From positions 1-27,305 of the forward strand of contig JADNYV010000458.1 in the NCBI GenBank assembly GCA_015501055.1: DNA of 27,305 nucleotides, written 5' to 3'. Below are positions 18,727 through 27,305 of this stretch, in pieces. The notes under the pieces were generated by a model. The model was not told where the DNA came from and did not search any database. It worked only from the letters and a program-made list of their open reading frames with translations. Position 1 is the stretch's first letter. Each line of letters starts with the position of its first letter. The position numbers and the translations under genes are program-made. The stretch comes from Mucidula mucida. Taxonomy: Eukaryota; Basidiomycota; Agaricomycetes; Agaricales; Physalacriaceae.

Positions 18727-19291
18727 CTCTAATCTCATGCATGGGCCTTGTCCGACGCAGATGGGCTCCTCGCTAATCCCCTCTTTCATTTGCCCTCAAC
18801 CACTACGAGAAGGACGGAGCTGCGGACAACTTTCACCTCCGACGAGACGAAGATCTTGACGACGAAATTTTTCCTTTTAATCTACCAACTGCCAGCTGAA
18901 AGTTGCGAATCTTCTCGGTGATTCTTCGAGGCCACCGAGGTCTCGCCCTTAATGTTAACCACGCAGGTTCCCATCTATATCCAGACTCACATGGGATGCC
19001 GGACGTTTGAAGGCGAGAACAAACCAAGACAGCAACGTTCGAAGTCAATCTTACTCACTCCGTGTCAAAATGTCAATGAAGTTCTGATTATAATGCCACA
19101 TGTTATGTTGTTCTCCTCGGCCTACCACCCCAAGCCCTACCCTACTTGTTTAGCTTTCATTATAAACCCTACTGTAAAGTAAATCCAAAAGATACGCCTA
19201 GTAAAATATTTACACTAAATGCTGAAAGGAACGTTCAAGTTTGAGGATACGTATATAAATACTCCTACAATTTAGCTGATGTCCATACCTA

Positions 19292-21400
19292 CTAGAGTCC
19301 CATGTAATGATAAGAAGGCGAAGTCAAGTTGATCGGCGCAGCCGCATACGGAGGAGAAAGAGAAGCCTGAGACGTCCCGTACGGCGAGAAAGGACCATAC
19401 CCCTGGTTGGTATAGCCCACGTTCGCTGGCGGCGACAAGGTCACAGTCGAACCCCCGAACGGTGACAGCGCGGACCCATACGGAGAATAGTTCGCATATG
19501 GCGATGACTGTCCGGAGGCAGGAGCGTAGCTCGAATAAGGGGACGGGGCCGGGGGCGCGTATATCGACTGAGGCGTATACGCGGGTACCTGTGGTACGTA
19601 TCCAGTGGCGGGCGTCCCCAATGAATAAGTTGTCGGTGGCGCGTAGACAGCAGGTGATATCTTCAGCGGAGTCACGTTCTTCGAAGGCGTACTGATACCA
19701 GGAGAGGCGAGGTTCCTTGAGTGTGATGACAATGGGGAAACAACGCTCTCCGTGCGTTCTTCTGAGCTATCGCCACTGCGCACGAGCGGACCGTCCCAGC
19801 GAGATTTTCTCGAAGTGGGAGTCCGTCGAAGTACTGCAGTAGGATGCTTCCTGTAAGATCTATTAGGTACTTGGCGGCTACGAAGGGAACGAAGCGGCAC
19901 TCACAGTTCCCAGTCATTGTAGTCATCGTTGTCATCAAGAACGACAATCACCAGCTGCCTGTCGATCGATGAGTTCAAATCCAGTAAAGTCGCGATAAAT
20001 GATCCACATACTGATTCTGAGATATACCTAACCGAGTACAAGGATTAGAAATGTTAGCATGATCAGCGTATCGAAACGTACCCTCGGAAGAGAAAGAAGT
20101 CGCTGATGGACGCGTCAGTTCGTGTTTCAAGCTAGCAGATGTATCCTACCTGTTGGAGAGTTGCTGCTCGGAGACGGCACGTTAAGATATGTAAATAGAA
20201 CAAAGACGGCAAGGACACGTACGGATCCGGGTTTACTATTCTGAGTGGCTGTTCGTGTGCGGCTAGGTCCTGGCGAATGGGTCCGAGACGTGGAATAGAT
20301 TGGACACTCGCGGTCGCGGACGAAGGCTGAGGGAGAAGGGTGTTGACATCGGGATGCTTATTCTCCCGTGAGGACTTTCGGTGCCCGGAGGAGGTCCTAG
20401 GTAAAGACTCAGAGTGATTGGAAGGGGAGTGGCGAGGGGAGCGTGAGTCGGGACTAGTAGTGTCAGTCTAAAATGGACGTCCGGAATGTGGGATAACATA
20501 CGGTGTCAATGAGAGTTCCTTGTTTGCCGGTGAGGGCGGGAGGGTCTTATCGCCTGAATGACGTGGTGAGGGATGCTTGGAATGGGGTAGCTTGGATGGA
20601 GAGCCGCTAGTCGTTCTACTGACGTCGTTAGATGGGAATCAACACAGAGGAACATCACTAACGACATGCGCCGAAATTCCTTGTCGAATTCTTTGAGAGT
20701 ATGCTTTAACTGTTGATCATGCTGGGCAGCCTCTTCCTCTGGGATCTTGGTCGTAAGTTCGTGTTCGAAATACTGCTGAATATCCTTTGCCCGTTTGAAT
20801 TCTCCTGATAAAAAGTCCTTGCGAGGGCCTAAGAAATAAGCACGGGGTATAATCAGCGCGGGATGAGGCCAACCTTTGTTCCGGTGCGCTTTGGTCTGCA
20901 GTACGTGTTAGCTTGGGCCAATGGAAAGGAAAAAGTGCTCACGTCTCCACGCCAAGTACGCGCGTAGTTGACTATCCTGCGTCCCGTGTCCGTCACCGCT
21001 GAGCGGGCAATGACCAACGGGCCGGACTTGTGTCGGAACACCGCATCACTGGGCGACCCGATGAGCACTCGCAACACGCGCCAAGTAGCAGAAAAACACA
21101 CTTTTGGTACTGCCCTAGGATATGGCGAGCTTCCGAGCCCCGTACAATCCTGAACTGGCCACCCTCCCCCGCACCCGATTGTGCAAGGGTATTCAAATAG
21201 CCGATGTCATGGTACTGCGACTGGCGCCGGTCGTGATGGTGCGCGTCTTCGCTCGACGACGACGCCGACGACGACGAGAGACGGCTCTGCTGGGACCGTG
21301 GCGATGCATTGGCGCTGTCGTGGCCATCGGAAGAACCAGCCTCGATGGCATCAGTGTGACTTTGTGGCGTTGTCGCGGGCGACGGTGTGGAAGTAGGCAT
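19292..21400 (-). CDS. Conserved-looking multi-exon protein of unknown function, one frame break
   Basis: I do not recognise a family. The start ATG at 21400 opens a Ser-rich, histidine/acidic N-terminus, then a basic folded-looking segment (FRIVRGSEARHILGQYQK, then SDAVFRHKSGPLVIARSAV). A helical charged block follows (FKRAKDIQQYFEHELTTK, LKHTLKEFDKEFRRM), then a Ser/Pro-rich linker (about 20260-20620), a short conserved-looking piece with RQLVIVVLDDNDDYNDWEL, and a Pro/Ser/Tyr-rich tail ending with a stop at 19292. Introns are visible near 20899-20943, 20828-20872, 20630-20660, 20457-20508 and several between 19850 and 20230; the small exons there are not resolved. The frame breaks at about 21103-21108 in an AAAA run: one more A would join GQYQK to VCFSATWRVLRV without an intron. 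The tail composition suggests a disordered scaffold or RNA/DNA-associated protein, but that is inference. Confidence 0.6.
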
Positions 21401-22419
21401 CGCAGTTGTATTCGTCGTATTTCGTGTGTCGTTTAGTAGTAGGCGGCGTTAAATACACTAATCATAACCCGGTGGGTGGGAGACGGGACCTAATGAGGCC
21501 TATTCGGTGTGTCTGTGCGGTTCAGGCGGTGCTAGCGTCTAGTGGCAAGCGCGGTAGTCGAGCAATAGAGGTCAGGGAAGGAATGGAGGTCGACGCCACC
21601 GTCTGAATAAATAGATAATGACGGTCAGAAAGAGAACAAATGGCAGCGCAAGGGCAACAGTTTCCTTTTCAATCAAGAGCCGGCATCACTCCTTCTCGTC
21701 AATCCCCGCTCCGGCCCTCCGCTATCACTCTGCCTACCAACAAAAGAAGCATTAAAGGATATACAATCATCTACAAAGTACTAGCAAGCACAATCCATTT
21801 CTGCAAAGCCTTTTGTCCATAATAAAAACACGCCGGACACTTTCCTCGTACAACTGACTAGGCACCGGCCAGATGTTCGTGGAGTAGTGACGCAGTAAAC
21901 ATCGTGATTGTTGCTCTGATATCCCATCGACTGTATTTAAACATTCTTGGACGCGGACCATATGCGGGTATCCCACGACCTATTACCTGTACATGTCCTC
22001 TAGGAACCGTGAGACCTTCACCCTCGGTCGCGCACGCGCTCTGTCCGAAATGAACGCGAATCAATCGGCGAGACCCTGCTCAGTATGGGAAAAGGGTATG
22101 GAAATGAACCAAGATCACGCTGAATGAAAGCCTCACCCACGAGTGCAGCAGCTAGATAGACAATGGTAACAAGGCCGCGCCGCGGACACAAAGTGAACTT
22201 GACGACTGACCGGAGAGTGGCAATGGACCAGAGTCCAGAGTATGAATCAAAGGGAAGCCAGCGCTAGGTGGAAAGGGCGGACAGTAGCTAAATGTATCCC
22301 TTGTTATCAGAACCAATGAACGATGATGATATCCACAAAGTAACGTGGATGTCTGGTATATTAAAGTCCATGCAAGCGATATAAGCAAGAAACCCAAGTA
22401 TTATATCTGCAACCCGCCG
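21401..22419. other. About 1 kb intergenic region
   Basis: Upstream region of the minus-strand gene starting at 21400 and downstream flank of the Whi2-like gene ending at 22420. No reading frame resembles a known family, and I see no repeat, tRNA or clear promoter motif. Confidence 0.5.
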
Positions 22420-23582
22420 TTAAAATGGAACGAGACGTGACAGCAGGAAGAAACTGACCAAGCTAAGCTCTAGAGTCCACACCCTCCTCGCCCAGAGCTT
22501 GATGCCTTTCTCACCAGGCACCTCGACTTCGATCCCATCCCACCAGCATTTTCTCTGGAAGTATATCAGAAGGTGCTTGCAGACTCAGCAGGTCAACATA
22601 CGGCAGGTTTTCGCCAGAATAAAAGAAGTTTTTGGGCGGTCGCCATCTGCTGATAATCGACCTCAACAGGCAGGTCGCCGTTGGCATGATGCGTGATTCC
22701 GGTCTTGAGCAAAACCAGTGCTATCGATGATATGCAGCAACGCGAGGGCTCGAGCGCTCGGAAACCCCATTCATCTTCTCGGTCGAAGCCACTGAATAGT
22801 ATAGCATTAACCAAAGATGATGAAAACGCGGTCGACATACCTCATACACAGCATATCGATAAGATGTTGCTCTGCCATGTTGTTCTCCTTGTTGACATTC
22901 CTTTGGAGCGCAGTAAAGATGTTCTTTTTGTCCATCAACCACTCGCCACACCGTCTCTTCATGTCGATCATGGGTTGGTTGGCGATGCCTGCTTCGTCCG
23001 TCGCGGCATTGCTCTCTTTGGTAGGAATGCTAAAGTATTCCAATTCCTCGCGGAGAACGATGATAGCCTGCTTGGTGATGAGGGGATTCTGGTTTGGCGC
23101 GAATTCGGGTGACGGGGCGCTGTCCTGCAGGTGCTGTTGCGCGGCAAAAAGTCCTGGTTGGCCCCCGGTCCCATAAAAGGTTTCTGACGCCCCGCGAAAG
23201 AAGGCTAGAACGTAACTGAAGCAATCCGGGTCGAACTGTAAAATGTTACGATATTTAAAGTAATGGGCCAAAGTGGGAGACATACGTCGACGGCGTAGAC
23301 CTCCTCCTCATCCTCACCGTCAGGACCGTCCATCTGGCGGCTGAGGACAAGTCCATTTGGGAAAAGACAGAGCAGGACAGATTCAGGCAAGTTCATTATA
23401 GTCTCGCGGTCGACTTCGAAGCGCTTGCCACGAAGGTCAAGGTGCAGCCTGGTGAGCAGCTGTGGCTGGAGATTGTGATGGGTGGGAACCTGATTTTGAG
23501 AGACCTGCGTTATGGGCGACGAGGACATGTTGCGGTCGCCATCGTCGTCGCTGGTCAAGAAGGAGGCGTGCCGCGTGCGCAT
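22420..23582 (-). CDS. WHI2: Whi2-like BTB/POZ (KCTD-type) growth and stress regulator
   Basis: Homologue of yeast Whi2, a BTB-fold protein that with the Psr phosphatases links nutrient status to stress response, TORC1 restraint and growth arrest. Minus-strand exons 23582-23286, 23235-22841, 22791-22602 and 22554-22420 give an intact frame of about 338 residues with introns of 47-50 bp. The BTB core begins near residue 45 with LHLDLRGKRFEVDRETIMNL, then PESVLLCLFPNG and, across the first intron, AVDFDPDCFSYVLAFFRG. The middle has ITKQAIIVLREELEYFSIP and MIDMKRRCGEWLMDKKNIFT. The C-terminus KPARKCWWDGIEVEVPGEKG followed by IKLWARRVWTLELSLV is the conserved Whi2 end. The ATG at 23582 is the first in frame; the frame stays open further upstream without another ATG. 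An ATG about 17 codons later is possible. It is divergent from the gene at 24142. Confidence 0.9.
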
Positions 23583-24141
23583 GTTAGGCCGAAAAAGGAA
23601 ACATCTCCCGGCTTGCTCTTGACCACGATCGACGATGGCCACAGTAACCTGTGTATTTAACGACGTATCCGGCTCTTAACACTGTAGCAAGCCGTCAACG
23701 GAAATGTCTTTCATGAAAATGCATACATATTGATGATGGTGAGTAGAACATCAGATTTAGCCTTGTCAACTGTCCATGTGAGCTCAATTCTGCTACTGTC
23801 AATCCCCCCCGCTTTCAGTCCGCCCTGCATTTGGGTACCTTGCGACAACTCTCCTGGACGTCGTCGCACAATAGCTCGCTTCCACCTATTGTTGACGCTC
23901 TCTCCCACACAATTGTGCCCTATTCTACGGATTCTTTACTTCGGTGATGCGGATCAGCCCCCGAACATTTCCTTCTTTCCACTTTAAGATCTCCTTGTTT
24001 ACTACACTTGTTGTTCTTGTTCTTCTTCGCCACATCAGTTTCCTTATAACCGTCATCTTGTTCTTGAGGTAGTCTTCACTTCTTCATCCAGCCTTCCGCC
24101 TCGAAATCAATTCCCAAAATCTGCTTTACAGCATCCGCACA
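23583..24141. promoter_or_regulatory. Divergent promoter region with a pyrimidine-rich stretch
   Basis: The 559 bp between the Whi2-like gene (-) and the coiled-coil hypothetical (+) must hold both promoters. From about 23960 to 24110 the plus strand is rich in C and T (for example TTGTTCTTGTTCTTCTTCGC), a common composition just before transcription or translation starts in filamentous fungi. No TATA box is obvious. Confidence 0.45.
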
Positions 24142-25243
24142 ATGTCGACCTACGCCACAGCGTTGACCTTCGCACAACGGCAGGCTCCGCCCTTGCTACC
24201 CAACGGAAATGGTTACTCCTTCCATCAGCGGGATACACCGAACGGTACTTCCTCTCAGGCAAGCTTGCACATATATTAATTGTGGCGCTTATGCTCACGC
24301 GCCTTCATCTACAGTCATCCAAGCCATTGTACATAATCAACGAGGTTAGGCGCCCTATCGACGTACGCATCCAATCTCAACTTTCCCAACTGCGCGACCG
24401 GATATCCACCACGGAAACTGCCCTACGCGAACTGCACGCGTACCGGGATAGTATCCCCGACGGACCATATCACAGCCAAGTGATGGACTATGAGAAGCAG
24501 ATAGACCAAGCAAACGAGATGATAGGCCGTTTGTTGAAACTGGAAGCTCACACAAGGCGCTCACAAACGTATGATCCCCTCGTGCTTCTTTCGGCCGCCG
24601 CTCACACATTTCTGCAGTCCTGAACCTTTAGCTGCGTTATACCCACCACCACCAGGCGCTCCGCATGTATCCCCACTTGACCCCAAGGCTCCATGGGTGC
24701 GTCTACAACGCCAATCCCTTCCGCCCACGATGGGCACCAACGCCATCGACGAGTTCACCAACATGTCCAAATGGCTAATGAAGGCGAAGGACGAGTTTGT
24801 TCAGAAACGTGCGCCATCTATTTATACTCGCGTCTCTAGATCTCATCGTCGTCACAGGAATCGCTAATGTACCTTCTGTCGACATTCCGGAAGAGCAACG
24901 CGTCCCCTACGCTGCCATCATCGAGCGATTATTCCAACTCTCCCAGGATCTAGAGGGAAAACTCCCCATGCTCTACCTCTTCTTCAGAGAACCAGATACC
25001 GTCCGCGCGCTAGCTATCATCGTAAGCATCGTCACTCCATCATTCCCCGTCCCAGCTGACAATTCTGAAATCAAGGTCGTACTCATACGACAACAGCGAT
25101 TTCTCCTACAATTACCACAGCCACGTTTTATATTCACTTCAGAGTACCTCGAGGTCATAACGCGCGAGGTGGAGAATGCGCTGAGCCGCTTCTACGCAAC
25201 GTTGAACACACTCAAGGCGGGAATGGGAGTGGCGCAGTTATGA
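24142..25243 (+). CDS. Coiled-coil protein of unknown function, intact
   Basis: Exons 24142-24258, 24315-24568, 24618-24808 and 24858-25243 sum to 948 nt (315 residues); an optional in-frame 54-bp intron at 25022-25075 would give 297. I do not recognise the family. Residues about 40-115 form a charged coiled coil (QLSQLRDRISTTETALREL, MDYEKQIDQANEMIGRLLK). Then comes a Pro-rich linker (YPPPPGAPHVSPLDPKAPW), a helical segment (AIDEFTNMSKWLMKAKDEF) and a C-terminal alpha-helical region (VPYAAIIERLFQLSQDLEGK, FTSEYLEVITREVENALSRF). No signal peptide or membrane helix is visible. The first intron uses a GC donor (CAG|GCAAGC). The exact phase agreement over three introns and the start context support a real gene. 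Confidence 0.75.
24259..24314 (+). other. GC-AG intron in the coiled-coil gene
   Basis: Splicing from TCTCAG|GCAAGC to CTACAG|TCATCC joins codon 39 to the following frame without a break. The intron itself contains in-frame stops. This is the second GC-AG intron in the window. Confidence 0.65.
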
Positions 25244-25793
25244 TTTTTTTGGACGGGGAGGTTCGGCGATCCATTACGTGGACTCTGCTATTGTGTATGC
25301 TTTATGTGCATGTTTTGTCTCACTCAGACTTAATTTATCTATGGTCCTCTCAAGTAGAAGCCTTATTGTGTGGTGCACGTCTGGTTGTCTTTTGTTGCCC
25401 TCTTACATGACGGCTAAGGGCTGTTCTATAATTGTTGGTTTCCTCTGTCGCGATGTTGCTCCTTAGTGCCGTTTCAGTCGTCTGGCGTCCAAGATGTCTC
25501 GATTACGAGAGGCGAGTATCCCCGGCATTACGATGTCTATCCAAGGCGGCCAATGCTTCTGTGATTCGATGCTAACAAGCGTATCGTTCCTTTGATGTTT
25601 CTTCTACTACGAAGTACGTACAGTCCTAACCCGACCTAGGGTGGGAGTTCGATGAACGCGCTATTGTAGTTGGGGTGAGAGCACGAGAGCACGTTTCATG
25701 GATGTATTCCGTATTAATATTAGTACCTCTATATCTCTACTCTATGTCCCAGATTATAGTAATCGTTTGTGTTTATATCGCCAGGAGTAAGTA
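25244..25793. other. Convergent intergenic region
   Basis: Lies between the 3' ends of the coiled-coil gene (+) and the F-box gene (-). A T run follows the plus-strand stop directly. I see no other gene, RNA or repeat. Confidence 0.5.
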
Positions 25794-26893
25794 TTAATGG
25801 TCGCGAACTGGATTTCCGACCGCCGAAAGCTGTATCAAAGCGAACCATCTCTCCTGCCGGTCGTATTGGCGATCTAGCTGTGATACCACATCGAATGCAC
25901 CCTCGTCTCTGACTGACTCTGCGAGCCACTTCTTCCAGATTCTCCACCAGGAGCGCGATACTGAAGCTTTCGTGTCAGTAATACTCCAAAGACGCGAACG
26001 AAAATCTCACAACGAGGCATCCTCGCTGACGCGACGCGCCAGAAATGCGGATTGATACCATGCGAGTCGCCAGTCTGGTTCAGTGCGCAAGCGACCCGCA
26101 CTTGACGCTCAACGCCTGATAATGATACACGTTGCGCGACCGATGTGCAGCGCGCCACCTGCCTCTCATGATCTTGCCCCGCTTGGGCGAAATGATGACA
26201 GGCCCCGGCGCCAACGCTGCGAACATGGCGGTCAACGTCTGCTTATCGAGGGGAACATAGTCCTCAGCGACAGCGACAGGGCCGCCCTTCCTCCTGGACA
26301 CTTCCTGTTTGATCAACTTCGTGTCCTGCAGCTTGATAGTCCACTCTGAGTGGGTGCCGTTGAGCGGGAACGTGATCCGCGTCTGCACGACTTTGACTTT
26401 GGCGCGTCGGCCGCTCGGAGGGCGCGGAGGTGGTTTTCGGGATGGTGAGACTGGATGACAGGATGAGGACGGCGTGAGGGAAGCCAGTACGCCAGTTGCC
26501 TTGTAGCTCGGGAGAGAGGCCAGGACGCTGTAGACCTCCATCCTCTGCATACGCGCACGCTTCCGAGGTCCTATGCTTCTCCGCGTCGACGAAATGCTCG
26601 TTCAGGATGTGTACGGCGCAATTGATTGTGAGCACGCTCTGAGATAGTTCAGAGGGCTGATCGTAGATGACAGAGTGATTCGTGCGGAGGATCATTCCGA
26701 TGTAGAAGAGGTACGGGATGGAGGGAATCCAGAGGTTTCGTCCAGAAAAGTAGGCATACACGGCCTTCCACTGGTGGTTAATCAAAGGGAGCGCTGTCAT
26801 AAGACAGAGCAAATCAGAGGGATCCGCATTGGTGGAATTGCTACGCCAGCAATGCCCGACGATGAGGTGTACGAGTTCTGTGGGGAGCTCCAT
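25794..26893 (-). pseudogene. F-box protein, several frame breaks
   Basis: The start ATG at 26893 opens with MELPTELVHLIVGHCW, the N-terminal F-box signature of the large Agaricomycete F-box families, which link substrates to SCF ubiquitin ligases through Skp1. Protein-like sequence continues through WKAVYAYFSGRNLWIPSIPY and then changes frame near 26550 (MEVYSVLASLPSYKATGVLA). It runs through FPLNGTHSEWTIKLQDTKLI and MFAALAPGPVIISPKRGKIM and shifts again near 26092 into RLRTEPDWRLAWYQSAFLAR. An intron-like GTGAG...TTCAG and another frame change near 25970-25900 precede the end FDVVSQLDRQYDRQERWFAL, with a stop at 25794-25796. At least two, probably three, frame changes are not explained by introns. 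Either a decaying member of an expanded family or a poor consensus. Confidence 0.65.
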
Positions 26894-27305
26894 GGTATGT
26901 GTGCAGGCATGTAGGTGTTGGTGGCAAAGAAAATATTGGCGGTTAGGAGAATTGACATGTGGCGCAAGTGTAAGGGACCTTCAGGGACAAAAGATCCGCC
27001 TTCTAGACTTTCGGCGGTCTAAGAGCCGTGTGTCCGTTCACAGTCAAAATATGCGTACATTGAGCTCGACCGTATGGTGGCACGTCCGTACCGTTAAGCC
27101 GTCTGCGCTTGTTAGTTTTGCTAAGAACTTTTCCCGCCGGTCATCATTCGCGTTCAACTAGTGCATATGACAACTTCCAGATAGGCGTCAAAGTCGAAAC
27201 CTAGCTTCCGAAGGCGAAATACAGACGCGTCGTGCTAACATCAATCGCAAGTCGGTAGTAACATGATGTATACCTGAAACGCAGAGAGCTCAGTTTGAAT
27301 GGATG
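26894..27305. other. Right flank, upstream region of the F-box gene
   Basis: No coding exon with family resemblance is visible on either strand; the longest frame (26829-27161 +) is antisense to the F-box start. It presumably includes the F-box promoter. Confidence 0.45.

Larger units (their letters stand above)
17632..19291. other. Gene-poor region with decayed repeats
   Basis: Open frames at 17933-18328 and 18461-18676 (+) exist only because they span two copies of a degenerate direct repeat; neither has a recognised domain or start context. 18760-19291 shows nothing I can assign beyond the 3' flank of the gene ending at 19292. The region looks like old repetitive or transposon-derived sequence. 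Confidence 0.45.

Noticed and set aside
19960..19990. tRNA T-arm-like string GAGTTCAAATCCAG
   Set aside because: No acceptor or anticodon stem can be folded around it, and it lies inside the unknown gene's coding region.

Overview
This window looks like nuclear DNA of a filamentous basidiomycete, most likely an Agaricomycete. The evidence is short spliceosomal introns (about 47-58 bp) with CTNAY-like branch sites, divergent and convergent gene pairs, and fungal families: a MAK21/NOC1-type ribosome-biogenesis factor, a Whi2-like BTB protein, an EF-hand MscS channel, a DnaJ-X co-chaperone and an F-box protein. A Rhizoctonia/Ceratobasidium-like origin is my guess and is not proven by the sequence.

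Layout. 1-638 holds no gene I can support. 639-3886 (-) encodes a MAK21/NOC1/CEBPZ homologue whose reading frame is broken at many points. 3937-5355 is an inserted element with ~70-bp terminal inverted repeats and a perfect 6-bp target-site duplication; it contains a decayed endonuclease/exonuclease/phosphatase-like fragment and has landed between the divergent MAK21 and DnaJ genes. 5393-7010 (+) is an intact five-exon DnaJ-X protein with an N-terminal zinc ribbon. 7484-9762 (-) is an intact four-exon MscS channel. 9943-12384 (+) holds a tandem pair of short-chain dehydrogenases: the first is frameshifted and has lost the catalytic lysine, the second is intact.

13280-17631 is an accessory block of secreted and membrane products. 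It contains a secreted protein with a Lys-Arg propeptide site and a beta-rich, pore-former-like body (+). Convergent to it is a 124-residue secreted precursor made almost entirely of five tandem Tyr-containing repeats separated by Arg/Arg-Arg sites (-). After that comes a single-pass membrane protein (-) broken by a 10-bp tandem duplication. 17632-19291 is gene-poor and carries decayed direct repeats. 19292-21400 (-) is a multi-exon protein of unknown function with a Pro/Ser/Tyr-rich tail and one frame break. 22420-23582 (-) is an intact Whi2-like BTB protein. It is divergent from 24142-25243 (+), an intact coiled-coil hypothetical protein. 25794-26893 (-) is an F-box protein with several frame breaks.

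Housekeeping functions (ribosome assembly, chaperone, osmotic or calcium channel, stress/growth regulation) are interleaved with accessory secreted products. The two most notable features are the repeat peptide precursor at 14688-15115 and the TIR element at 3937-5355. Intact and frame-broken genes alternate. Many breaks are single-base changes next to homopolymers, so consensus error must be excluded before calling decay. All exon models were read by eye; those whose exon lengths sum to an exact open frame are stated as intact.
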